DNA of 16,753 nucleotides from Paratractidigestivibacter sp963649365 (GTDB lineage: Bacteria > Actinomycetota > Coriobacteriia > Coriobacteriales > Atopobiaceae). Shown here piece after piece: positions 1-6,529 of the stretch (positions are counted from its first letter, which is position 1; each line of letters begins with the position of its first letter). The stretch covers positions 1-16,753 of the forward strand of contig CAVJHQ010000049.1 in the NCBI GenBank assembly GCA_963649365.1, read 5' to 3'. The position numbers and the translations under genes are program-made. The notes beneath the pieces were generated by a model. It saw only the letters and a list, made by a program, of their open reading frames with translations. It did not search any database and was not told the origin of the DNA.

Positions 1-80
1 CAACTGGTGTTTTGCGCTGAATTGGAGCGCTTGTACTCGATACGTCCGTGCCAAGACACTCAAATAGAAGAGTTTCTTTC
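1..80. repeat. Left copy of a diverged ~80-bp direct repeat flanking the IS
   Basis: This stretch aligns without gaps to 1511-1590 at a constant offset of 1510 bp, with 57 of 80 bases identical by my count. The best-kept blocks are CAACTGG at the start, TACTCGA, GTCCGT, CCAAG.CACTCAAATA and AGTTT. Mismatches fall evenly over the three codon positions, so the similarity looks non-coding or ancient. Both strands are nevertheless open in the aligned frame for most of its length. The repeat touches the window edge and may extend further left. I do not recognise the family. Confidence 0.7.
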
Positions 81-86
81 GTAGTC

Positions 87-117
87 GGGTCACGTCCGTA
101 AAGTGGTGTAAAAGCGC
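87..117. repeat. IS256-family left terminal inverted repeat
   Basis: The sequence opens GGGTCACGTCC and ends GTGTAAAAGCGC. It matches the reverse complement of 1465-1495 at 21 of 31 positions. The outer GGGTCA.GTCC block and the inner GTGTAAA block are the conserved parts and are the expected transposase binding and cleavage end. Confidence 0.75.
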
Positions 118-142
118 GGGGACGGCCAAAGGCCGTCCCCGC
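116..142. promoter_or_regulatory. Perfect 12-bp hairpin inside the IS left end
   Basis: GCGGGGACGGCC and its exact reverse complement enclose an AAA loop. The hairpin lies just inside the left inverted repeat and 53 bp before the transposase start. No T-run follows on the plus strand, so it is not a textbook terminator. Structures here in other insertion sequences can block transcription or translation reading in from the flank; that role is inferred. Confidence 0.6.
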
Positions 143-195
143 CCTCCAAGTAAACTCGCAATCGCCAAATTAACCAAGTGACTTGGAGGACGGGA

Positions 196-1431
196 ATGGC
201 CCAGATCAATATTACCCTCAACCAGGACGAGGTCGTGCGGCTGCTGGCGAGCTCGGACGGCGACGCCTTCAGGCTGCTGCTGCAGGAGTCGATGAACGCC
301 TTCCTCAGGGCGGAGTCCGACGAGCAGCTGGGCTGCGCGCGCTACGAGCGCAGCGAGGCGCGCACGGACAGCCGCAACGGCTCGAGGGAGCGCCCGCTCA
401 CCACGCGGGTCGGCACGGTCGAGCTCGCGGTGCCCAGGCACCGCAACCAGCCCTTCCGCACCATGCTCTTCGAGAACTACAGGCGCAGCGAGGCCGCGCT
501 GGTCACGGCGATGGCGGAGATGGTGGTGGGCGGCGTCTCGACCGCCAAGGTCGGCCGGGTCATGGAGGAGATCTGCGGGAAGAGCTTCTCCAAGCAGTCG
601 GTGTCCGAGGCGTGCAAGGAGCTCGACGCGGCCGTCGGGCGCTTCAGGTCCAGGCCCCTGGAGGGCGACTACCTGTTCGTCATGGCCGACGCGACCTACC
701 TCAAGGTCAGGGAGGAGCACCGCGTCAGGGCGAAGGCCCTGCTCATAGCCATCGGCCTCAGGAGGGACGGGCGCAAGGAGGTCCTGGGGCTGGAGCTCGC
801 CGACGGCGAGACGGGGTCCTCCTGGTCGGCGTTCCTGGGCTCGCTGAGGGCCCGGGGGCTCGCGTCGTTCAGGATGTTCACCTCCGACGCCTGCGAGGGC
901 CTGGTGTCCGCGCTGCGGGAGGTCTACCCGGGCGTCCCCTGGCAGCGCTGCCAGTCCCACCTCGGCCGCAACGTCGCCGACAAGGCGCCCAAGCACCTGC
1001 GGGCGGGCCTCGCCTCGGAGCTGACCGACATGTTCAACCAGCCCGACCTCGCCTCCGCCCGCCGCCGGAGGGACGAGATCCTGGCCGACTACAGGGAGGC
1101 GGCGCCGGCGTCGGCCGAGTGCCTGGAGGCGGGCTTCGAGGACGCGATGACGGTGATGGCGCTGCCGGCCGGCATGCGCAGGCCGACGAGGACGTCGAAC
1201 TACATCGAGAGGCTGAACAGGGAGGTGAAGCGCAGGGCGAGGGTGGTCGGCGTCTTCCCCAACGCGGCGTCGGCGCTGAGGCTGGCCGGCGCGCTGCTGA
1301 TGGAGACCGACGAGAGGTGGGCCCGGGCGGGCAAGGCGTACTACTCGCCGGCCTGCGCCGAGCTCGACGCCGCGGCCCCCGCGCTGGCGTCGATCGCGGA
1401 GGAGCAGCGGCGGCTGAGGAAGGCGGGGTAA
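196..1431 (+). CDS. IS256-family (Mutator-like) DDE transposase
   Basis: The 411-aa product catalyses cut-and-paste or copy-out transposition of its own IS. The catalytic triad fits D165 (in VMADATYL), D231 (in FTSDACEG) and E338 (in TSNYIERLNREVKRR); the last is a clear family signature. The N-terminal third carries the expected R-T-D-S-R-N-G-S segment and the K-Q-S-V-S helix-turn-helix-like region. Length is normal for IS256 transposases (about 390-420 aa). I chose the ATG at 196 because GGAGGA at 185-190 sits five bases upstream; an in-frame GTG at 178 would place that site inside the gene. The gene uses AGG arginine codons very often, unlike the CGC/CGG-rich neighbours, which fits acquisition by transfer. 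No frameshift or internal stop is seen, so it is probably functional. Confidence 0.95.
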   Translation: MAQINITLNQDEVVRLLASSDGDAFRLLLQESMNAFLRAESDEQLGCARYERSEARTDSRNGSRERPLTTRVGTVELAVPRHRNQPFRTMLFENYRRSEAALVTAMAEMVVGGVSTAKVGRVMEEICGKSFSKQSVSEACKELDAAVGRFRSRPLEGDYLFVMADATYLKVREEHRVRAKALLIAIGLRRDGRKEVLGLELADGETGSSWSAFLGSLRARGLASFRMFTSDACEGLVSALREVYPGVPWQRCQSHLGRNVADKAPKHLRAGLASELTDMFNQPDLASARRRRDEILADYREAAPASAECLEAGFEDAMTVMALPAGMRRPTRTSNYIERLNREVKRRARVVGVFPNAASALRLAGALLMETDERWARAGKAYYSPACAELDAAAPALASIAEEQRRLRKAG

Positions 1432-1451
1432 GGCAAGGCAAGGCAAGGCAA
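1432..1451. repeat. Four tandem copies of GGCAA
   Basis: Directly after the transposase stop codon the pentamer GGCAA is repeated four times without a mismatch, followed by ATAG. It lies between the coding region and the right inverted repeat, so copy number could vary between IS copies by slippage. Confidence 0.9.
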
Positions 1452-1464
1452 ATAGGGCGCGGTT

Positions 1465-1495
1465 GCGAATTTACACACTAATTTGGACTTGACCC
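1465..1495. repeat. IS256-family right terminal inverted repeat
   Basis: This is the reverse-complement partner of 87-117. Read inward from 1495 it begins GGGTCAAGTCC and continues to GTGTAAATTCGC. The right boundary of the IS is placed at the last C of TGACCC. Confidence 0.75.
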
Positions 1496-1510
1496 TTAGA
1501 CAGTCATCGT

Positions 1511-1590
1511 CAACTGGCAATTTGCTGTCAAATAGAGCTTGTCTACTCGACAGGTCCGTTCCAAGGCACTCAAATACGGAAGTTTGAATC
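1511..1590. repeat. Right copy of the ~80-bp direct repeat flanking the IS
   Basis: This copy shares 57 of 80 bases with positions 1-80 in an ungapped alignment. It sits between the IS right end and the 3' end of the asparaginase gene. Its final part holds a small hairpin, ACGGA with TCCGT around an eight-base loop (1576-1593), that the left copy lacks. On the minus strand the asparaginase frame stays open beyond its stop through this repeat to a TAA at 1496-1498. No good start codon is present, so I do not call a gene. Confidence 0.7.
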
Positions 1591-1609
1591 CGTGCGACGC
1601 GAAAAATCG

Positions 1610-2614
1610 CTAGCGAGGCGTGCGATCGTGGTTGATCTCGCGGTAAAAGAGCTCACGGACGTTCTTGGGGTCGCGGGTCTGGCCGAGCACCCACATGGTT
1701 TTGGCCACGAGCGCCTCGGTGGACATGTCGTCGCCCTTAAGCACCCCGGGATTGTCCGCGTACGCGCGCCCCACCTCGTAAACGCCGAGGTCGAGGCCCT
1801 CCTCGGGGACCTGCGTGGTCACGACGAGCGTCCGGCCGGAATCGACCCAGTCGAAGATGGCGTCGTGCAGGGTGTCGGGAATGCCGCCGATGCCGAAGGT
1901 CTCGAGGATGACCGCGTCGTAATCGCGCTTGAGCAGCTCGAAGATGCTCGGCTGCAGCTCGGGCGTGAGCTTGAGGACGAGGACGCGCTCGTCGAGCGCG
2001 TCGAAGACCGCCGGCGCGGCCCCCGTCTTCGGCGCCGCGGCCGCGCCCATCCCGGTCCCCGCCCTGACGATACGGTCGTTGCGGATATAGGCGAGCGACG
2101 GGTAGTTCATGCTCATGAAGGCGTTGAAGCTCATGGTGCGCTGCTTATGCGCGCGCGTGCCGGCGATCGCCTTGCCGGAGAAGACCACGGAGACGTCGCG
2201 GCTCGCGTCGTCGGCTGCGTAGAGCACCGACTGGTACAGGTTCAGCTTGGCGTCAGTAAAAGGACTCGCCATAGGCTGCTGCGAGCCGGTAAGCACGATC
2301 GGCTTCTCGGAATCCTGGATCAGATACGAGAGCGCCGCCGCCGTGTAGGCCATGGTGTCGGTGCCGTGCAGGACCACGAAGCCGTCGTAGTCGCCGTAGG
2401 ACTCGACGATCACGTCCTTGATGCGCAGCCAGTCCCGGGGCCGCATGTTCGTGCTGTCGATGTTCATCGGCTGAACAAAGCCCAGCTCGGCGATGGTGTC
2501 GATCAGCGGCACCTTGTCTGCGAGCTCGCGGCCGGTTGCCGTGGGGGCCAGCCCCGCCCCGTCGGAGGTGGAAGCGATGGTTCCGCCGGTGGCGATGATA
2601 AGGACGCGCTTCAT
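1610..2614 (-). CDS. ansA: L-asparaginase, cytoplasmic (type I-like)
   Basis: The 334-aa enzyme hydrolyses L-asparagine to aspartate and ammonia. The nucleophile motif TGGTIAS gives T12, and MNIDSTNM (50-57) forms the substrate-binding segment. HGTDTMAYTAAALSYLI (83-99) supplies the second catalytic Thr-Asp pair, T85/D86. K157 in GTRAHKQRT is the expected catalytic lysine. No signal peptide is present, and the whole chain, including the ITTQ-like C-terminal motif VVTTQVPEEG, resembles the Bacillus AnsA type rather than the secreted type II enzymes. The start is the ATG immediately before the TGGTIA strand; its ribosome binding site is weak (GGGAACCCC). The gene appears to be transcribed alone, between a hairpin upstream and the repeat/IS region downstream. 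It probably serves nitrogen and aspartate supply. Confidence 0.95.
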   Translation of the reverse strand: MKRVLIIATGGTIASTSDGAGLAPTATGRELADKVPLIDTIAELGFVQPMNIDSTNMRPRDWLRIKDVIVESYGDYDGFVVLHGTDTMAYTAAALSYLIQDSEKPIVLTGSQQPMASPFTDAKLNLYQSVLYAADDASRDVSVVFSGKAIAGTRAHKQRTMSFNAFMSMNYPSLAYIRNDRIVRAGTGMGAAAAPKTGAAPAVFDALDERVLVLKLTPELQPSIFELLKRDYDAVILETFGIGGIPDTLHDAIFDWVDSGRTLVVTTQVPEEGLDLGVYEVGRAYADNPGVLKGDDMSTEALVAKTMWVLGQTRDPKNVRELFYREINHDRTPR

Positions 2615-2650
2615 GCAGGGGTTCCCGTCTACGTGGCTTCAGGCCAACCA

Positions 2651-2656
2651 ATTCTA
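2651..2656 (-). promoter_or_regulatory. Candidate -10 element for ansA
   Basis: Read on the minus strand this is TAGAAT, a five-of-six match to TATAAT, about 37 bases before the asparaginase ATG. It lies just downstream of the terminator-like hairpin at 2663-2693. No convincing -35 element is visible because the spacing falls inside the hairpin. Confidence 0.3.
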
Positions 2657-2662
2657 AAGCAT

Positions 2663-2693
2663 GCGCCCCGCCCGCACGCAACGGGCGGGGCGC
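2663..2693 (-). terminator. Strong GC hairpin after the ABC permease gene
   Basis: GCGCCCCGCCCG and its exact reverse complement make a 12-bp stem with a seven-base loop. On the minus strand it is followed by a modest T-rich stretch (ATGCTTTAG). Two smaller hairpins precede it in the transcript: GGCGTC-AA-GACGCC at 2698-2711 and CCCG-TTTAA-CGGG at 2739-2751, the latter directly after the permease stop. Together they should end the exporter transcript before ansA. Confidence 0.65.
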
Positions 2694-2757
2694 CCTAGGC
2701 GTCAAGACGCCGGCGCGGCCTCATCAGGGAGCTCCAGCCCCGTTTAACGGGCAGGCC

Positions 2758-4497
2758 CTACGGCTCGATGGTTGCGAGCCTGCGCACCCGGGAGCCGAAT
2801 GCCAGCGCGGCGAGGCCGGCGAGCTCGAGGGCGCAGACGGCAACGGCCGCGACGGCGCCCCAGGGGCCGGCCTCGAGCTCGAGGACGATCGGGGCCGCGA
2901 GACACAGGGCCGGCAGCACCATGACCAAGACCGTGACGACCACGCACGCGACGATGGACCCGAAAGCCTCGTTGCCCTTGACCAGCTCAGACTCGCTCTC
3001 CCAGTCGAGCTTGGGCGACTGCATGCCTACGGAAAGGCTCGCCAGGTCGGCACAGGCGACCGAGAGCGCATAAATCGCGATGCAGGCGAGGGCGGTAAGG
3101 GGCGGCAGGCCGACGACCAGCATGCCGACGAACAGGACGACCGACACAGGCACCCGACCCACCAGCTCGTTGGCGACGAACTTGGCCTTCGCGTAGGCGC
3201 GCAGGTCCACGGGCATGGTCCGGAAGAAGAAGAAATCCTGCCCGTCGCGAGAGACGGCCTGGCCGCACGCATAGGACTGGATACCGGTAAAGACGGCGAG
3301 GAGCATGCCGATAGCCAAGGGCACCAAGCCCATCGTGGCGCCGAGCTCGCATGACCCCGCGGCCTCCCGCAACTGGTCGAAGGAGGTCACGTCGCCGCCC
3401 CTGAGCAGGCTGAACCCCGACACGGCCAGCAAGATAAGCGGCGCAAGCCACTGCGAGAGCACGAACTGGTTGAAGAAGTACGGCACGCGGAGCAGCGATG
3501 CCACGTCGACGGCGACAAAAGCCTTGAACTGGCTGCGGCCGCTTACCTTGGCCCCCAGCTCGGCCGCGCCATAGCGCTTGCTCGAGCGCACGCCCGCGCC
3601 GCCGGCGAGCCCGCGCACGGCCTCGAAGTACCACTTGCCGGCGCACCAGTTGAGAAGGGCCGCATAGGCTGCGAGAAGGGCGGCCATCCCCACAAGCCCG
3701 ACGAGCCCCGCCGCGCCCGGCGCATCGAAGACGGCCCCGCCCAAGGCGAACGGCGGACACAGGACGGTAAGGATGACCTTGACCACGGGCATGCCGGCGA
3801 CGCCCTCGGTCAGGGAAGCGACGGCGCCCGCGTCGAGCCCGCCGTCCCCGGCGGTTTGCCTGCCGATGGAAACGGCCACCGAGACGGCAACGACCAGCAG
3901 CGTGATCACCGCCCCCAGCGCCCGCGAGAAGCGGTCCTTGTCGACCGCGACCTTCGAGAAGCGCATGAGCGGCAGCACGAGAAGCACCATGGCCACGTTG
4001 ACGGCCAGCGCGCACAGGACGAAGGCGACGACCATGAGGACCCAGGCGAGAGGCCCTTCTCCCCGGCCAAGGAGCAGGCCCAGACCGAGCGGCAGGACCG
4101 CCGCGTCCATAAGGACTGCGTTCGAGAAGTAGCTGGCGAGCTTAGCCCACAGGATGGTTTGGCCGGAGATCGGCAAGGCCACGTAGAACGAGAGGTCGCT
4201 CACCAAAAACAAGCTGCTCACGGCCGTGTAGAACCCCATGGTGAGCGAGAGCAGCGCCAAAGTGACGACGGTGATGTTGAAGCCCGAGAGCACCGAGGCC
4301 CCGGCGTCGCCCATCAAAAGGCCCCAAAGGAACATCAGGCCCGCGATAACGACGAACGAGACGACCGCGCCCGCAAGACGAGCGGCCCTGCTGCCGCCGC
4401 CGTCGCCTTCAAGGCCCAGAACGTCGTCGGCGCTTTGCTCGCCCTTGCGGATGGCCGTCAGCAAGGCGGCGAACTGCGTCCAGTTGACCCCGCTCAC
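2758..4497 (-). CDS. ABC-2 type exporter permease subunit
   Basis: This 579-aa integral membrane protein is the transport channel partner of the ATPase encoded just upstream. Hydrophobic segments occupy most of the chain, and I count roughly 11-13 (for example about 43-65, 70-99, 150-178 and 193-211, plus a long run at the C-terminus). A charged loop R-F-S-K-V-A-V-D-K-D-R near 179-189 lies between helices. The chosen start is a GTG one base after the ATPase stop, with GGAGGGG seven bases upstream inside the ATPase gene. An open frame extends further upstream to about 4689, but that part is antisense-like, low-complexity shadow inside the ATPase gene. Size and layout resemble the large permeases of the EcsB/YthQ-like group. 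The substrate cannot be deduced; lipid, peptide or antimicrobial export are all possible. Confidence 0.85.
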   Translation of the reverse strand: MSGVNWTQFAALLTAIRKGEQSADDVLGLEGDGGGSRAARLAGAVVSFVVIAGLMFLWGLLMGDAGASVLSGFNITVVTLALLSLTMGFYTAVSSLFLVSDLSFYVALPISGQTILWAKLASYFSNAVLMDAAVLPLGLGLLLGRGEGPLAWVLMVVAFVLCALAVNVAMVLLVLPLMRFSKVAVDKDRFSRALGAVITLLVVAVSVAVSIGRQTAGDGGLDAGAVASLTEGVAGMPVVKVILTVLCPPFALGGAVFDAPGAAGLVGLVGMAALLAAYAALLNWCAGKWYFEAVRGLAGGAGVRSSKRYGAAELGAKVSGRSQFKAFVAVDVASLLRVPYFFNQFVLSQWLAPLILLAVSGFSLLRGGDVTSFDQLREAAGSCELGATMGLVPLAIGMLLAVFTGIQSYACGQAVSRDGQDFFFFRTMPVDLRAYAKAKFVANELVGRVPVSVVLFVGMLVVGLPPLTALACIAIYALSVACADLASLSVGMQSPKLDWESESELVKGNEAFGSIVACVVVTVLVMVLPALCLAAPIVLELEAGPWGAVAAVAVCALELAGLAALAFGSRVRRLATIEP

Positions 4498-4498
4498 G

Positions 4499-5263
4499 CT
4501 ACATCCCCTCCGAGGCGCCGGCACCCGCGAGCGGCGAATTCGTGCCGGTGAGCTCAAGGAACATCTCCTCGAGCGAGGTGTTGTTCCGGAAGTGCTCGCG
4601 CATCTCCTCGACCGTGCCCACAAAGAGCAGCTTGCCGTGAGCGATGATGCCCACGCGGTCGACGACCTTCTCGGCGACGTCGAGGACATGCGTCGAGAAG
4701 AGCACGGTCTTGCCCTCGTCGGCGTGCTTGCGCATGGACTGCTTGAGGAGCCACGCCGCCTGGGGGTCGAGGCCGGTCATGGGCTCGTCCAAGACCCAGA
4801 GGTCGGGGTTGGGAAGAAGCGCGCCCATGATCATCATCTTCTGGCGCATGCCGTGGGAGTACGACTTGATCTGGTTATCGAGCTCGCCGGCCATGCCGTA
4901 GCCCTCGGCCAGCTCGGCGATGCGCTCGGCGCGCACGTCGGCCGGCACGCCGTAGATGTCGGCGATGAAGCGCAGGTACTCACGGCCGCGAAGGCGCAGC
5001 AGGTGGTCGGGGGTGTCCGAGACGTAGCAAAGACGCCGCTTGGCCTCGACGGGGCTCTGCGTGACGTCGATGCCGTCGATCTTGACGGTGCCCTTGGTCG
5101 GGGCGAGCGTGCCCACAAGCATGTTCAGGGTCGTCGACTTGCCTGCCCCGTTGGGGCCCAGGATGCCGAAGATCTCGCCGTCGCGGACCTCGAGGGAGAG
5201 GTCGTCGACGGAAAACGTCCTGCCGCCGTCATAGGACTTGCTCACATGGTCGATGCTGATCAC
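4499..5263 (-). CDS. ABC transporter ATP-binding protein
   Basis: The 254-aa nucleotide-binding domain powers the adjacent permease. The Walker A motif GPNGAGKST is at 36-44, the signature loop SYSHGMRQK near 134-142, the Walker B motif LWVLDEPMTGLD has catalytic E160, and the switch histidine is H192 in STHVLD. The DTPDHLLRLRG segment after strand 4 occupies the Q-loop region and has D rather than the usual Q or E context of many importers, as is common in CcmA/EcsA-like exporters. I chose the GTG at 5263 because TGGAGA lies five bases upstream; an alternative ATG at 5317 adds 18 residues unlike the family. The gene is the first of a two-gene operon and its 3' end carries the ribosome binding site for the permease, so the two are likely translationally coupled. 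Confidence 0.93.
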   Translation of the reverse strand: MISIDHVSKSYDGGRTFSVDDLSLEVRDGEIFGILGPNGAGKSTTLNMLVGTLAPTKGTVKIDGIDVTQSPVEAKRRLCYVSDTPDHLLRLRGREYLRFIADIYGVPADVRAERIAELAEGYGMAGELDNQIKSYSHGMRQKMMIMGALLPNPDLWVLDEPMTGLDPQAAWLLKQSMRKHADEGKTVLFSTHVLDVAEKVVDRVGIIAHGKLLFVGTVEEMREHFRNNTSLEEMFLELTGTNSPLAGAGASEGM

Positions 5264-5333
5264 GGTTATCTCCAATCGCCCGATCGGGCCGTCGCCTGGC
5301 CAGGAGCCAGCCGACACGATCTGTTACTCCGTA

Positions 5334-5339
5334 GGTATA
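5334..5339 (-). promoter_or_regulatory. Candidate -10 element for the ABC exporter operon
   Basis: On the minus strand this reads TATACC preceded by TGG, resembling an extended -10. It lies about 70 bases before the ATPase start and just beyond the ldh terminator. No clear -35 is visible. Confidence 0.3.
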
Positions 5340-5353
5340 CCACGCGCGCACAG

Positions 5354-5402
5354 CGAAAACGGCCGGGCGGCGAGAGGATTACCCCTCTTGCCGCCCGGCC
5401 GT
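5354..5402 (-). terminator. Intrinsic terminator of the lactate dehydrogenase gene
   Basis: A 19-bp stem (arms 5359-5377 and 5384-5402, one G-U pair, six-base loop) is followed on the minus strand by TTTTCGC. It lies 21 bases after the ldh stop codon and before the exporter promoter region, so it should separate the two units. Confidence 0.85.
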
Positions 5403-5423
5403 CGCCCACGCGCGTAACGCCCC

Positions 5424-6389
5424 TTAAGCCTCCGGCATGGCCTGCTCGACGTACTCGCGGATGATGCCGCAGCTCGTGCGCATGGCCTTGCGCTCGTCGT
5501 AGGAAAGGTCGATCTCGAGCACGCGCTCGATGCCCTCGTCGCCCAGCACGCACGGGACGCCCGCGCAGATGCCGCTCTCGCCGTACTCGCCCTCGAGGTG
5601 GACGGACAGCGGCACCACGATCTTCTCGTTGTGCAGGACGGCCATGACGATGCTCGCCACGACCGAGCCGATGCCGAACTCGGTGCAGCCCTTGCCGGCC
5701 ACGATGGAGCTGCCGGACTCGCGCACGCGCTTCATGACGTCGGCGAAGTCGATGTCGCTCGACTTGCCGTTGGTCACGGAGAGGTACTCGCGCAGGTCGA
5801 TGCCCTGGACCGCGATGTGCGACGTGGGGATGAAGCTCGAGTCGCCGTGCTCGCCCATGCAGACGGCCTGGATCTGCTTGGAGTTGACGCCGATGATCTC
5901 GGAGAGCGCGCGGCGCAGGCGCACGGAGTCGAGCAGGGTGCCCGTGCCGAAGACCTGTCCGCGGGGCAGGCCGAGGTTGCGGTAGAGGTACTCGGTCACC
6001 ACGTCGCAGGGGTTCGACACGCTGATGAGGATGCCGTGGAAGCCGGAGTCGCGGATGGGGCCGACCATGGACTCGAGGATCTTGACCGTGCCGCCGAGCA
6101 TCTGGAGGCGCGTCTCGCCGGGGCGGCGGCTGCGGCCCGCGGTCATGATGACGAAGTGCGCGTCGCCGCAGTCGGAGTAGTCGCCCACGCGGATGACGAA
6201 GTTGTCGCCGAGGCCGGAGGCGAGGTCGTTGAGGTCGCCCGCCTGCGCGGCGGCCGCCTCGGGGTTCACGTCCACAAAGACGATCTCGTTCACCAGGTGC
6301 TGGAACATGAGGCACAGCGCCGCATGGCTGCCCACGCGCCCCGCGCCGATGATGACCGCCTTACGTGTGTGGATCTTCTTCTCGCCCAT
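5424..6389 (-). CDS. L-lactate/malate dehydrogenase family (2-hydroxyacid dehydrogenase)
   Basis: The 321-aa protein has the NAD-binding fold (IIGAGRVGS, residues 13-21) and acidic D40 for NADH. Active-site residues are R94 in PGETR, N127 in SVSNPCDV, D154 and R157 in GTGTLLDSVR, and H181 in GEHGDSSF. The reaction is NADH-linked reduction of a 2-oxoacid, normally pyruvate to L-lactate, to regenerate NAD+ in fermentation. One feature is odd: the residue aligned with the lactate-specific glutamine (Q102 in Bacillus numbering) is R88, in AGRSRRPGETR. Arginine there is typical of malate dehydrogenases, so malate or another 2-hydroxyacid could be the true substrate. I therefore give no symbol, though many pipelines would write ldh. 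The start is the ATG at 6389 with GGAGG eight bases upstream; the upstream in-frame extension is leader sequence. Confidence 0.88.
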   Translation of the reverse strand: MGEKKIHTRKAVIIGAGRVGSHAALCLMFQHLVNEIVFVDVNPEAAAAQAGDLNDLASGLGDNFVIRVGDYSDCGDAHFVIMTAGRSRRPGETRLQMLGGTVKILESMVGPIRDSGFHGILISVSNPCDVVTEYLYRNLGLPRGQVFGTGTLLDSVRLRRALSEIIGVNSKQIQAVCMGEHGDSSFIPTSHIAVQGIDLREYLSVTNGKSSDIDFADVMKRVRESGSSIVAGKGCTEFGIGSVVASIVMAVLHNEKIVVPLSVHLEGEYGESGICAGVPCVLGDEGIERVLEIDLSYDERKAMRTSCGIIREYVEQAMPEA

Positions 6390-6408
6390 ATAAACAACCT
6401 CCGAACAT

Positions 6409-6432
6409 AAAAATCCGGCGCTTGGACGCCGG
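6409..6432 (-). promoter_or_regulatory. Terminator-like hairpin in the leader of the dehydrogenase gene
   Basis: CCGGCG and CGCCGG form a perfect six-base stem with a six-base loop. On the minus strand the stem is followed by ATTTTTATG, a typical U-tract. Its U-tract ends only about seven bases before the GGAGG ribosome binding site of the dehydrogenase. It could be a second terminator for ettA or an attenuator in the dehydrogenase leader. Confidence 0.6.
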
Positions 6433-6440
6433 GCCACAGA

Positions 6441-6477
6441 TAAGAAAAGCAGGCGCCCCGCAGCGGGGAGCGCCTGC
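6441..6477 (-). terminator. Intrinsic terminator of ettA
   Basis: The outer arms GCAGGCG/CGCCTGC and inner arms CCCCG/CGGGG form a stem with a two-base bulge and a three-base loop. On the minus strand it runs into TTTTCTTATCT. It lies about 53 bases after the ettA stop codon. Confidence 0.8.
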
Positions 6478-6529
6478 CCATCTTAGGAGCCTGTCAAGGC
6501 TTGAACGCACCTGAACACGCGTTTATTCG

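Larger units (their letters stand above)
87..1495 (+). mobile_element. IS256-family insertion sequence, about 1.41 kb, apparently complete
   Basis: The element holds one transposase gene between imperfect terminal inverted repeats at 87-117 and 1465-1495. Both ends begin GGGTCA, read inward, followed by GTCC and later GTGTAAA; 21 of 31 positions match. A length near 1.4 kb and a single Mutator-type DDE transposase are usual for IS256 elements. IS256 insertions normally leave 8-9 bp target duplications, but the flanks just outside (TCGTAGTC on the left, TTAGACAG on the right) do not match. The element is therefore either old, has recombined, or has slightly different ends than I placed. It sits in the gap beyond the 3' end of the asparaginase gene and interrupts no recognisable gene inside this window. 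Confidence 0.85.

Noticed and set aside
183..1481. Second plus-strand frame open over the whole transposase
   Set aside because: It reads as Gly/Arg/Ala-rich low complexity with no motif. The other frame carries the DDE triad.
1592..2698. Plus-strand open frame over the asparaginase gene
   Set aside because: It is antisense to a gene with the complete asparaginase catalytic set, and has no recognisable protein features.
4498..4689. Upstream extension of the ABC permease into the ATPase gene
   Set aside because: The extra residues are Ser/Arg/Thr-rich and antisense-like. A GTG with a GGAGGGG site one base after the ATPase stop is a better start.
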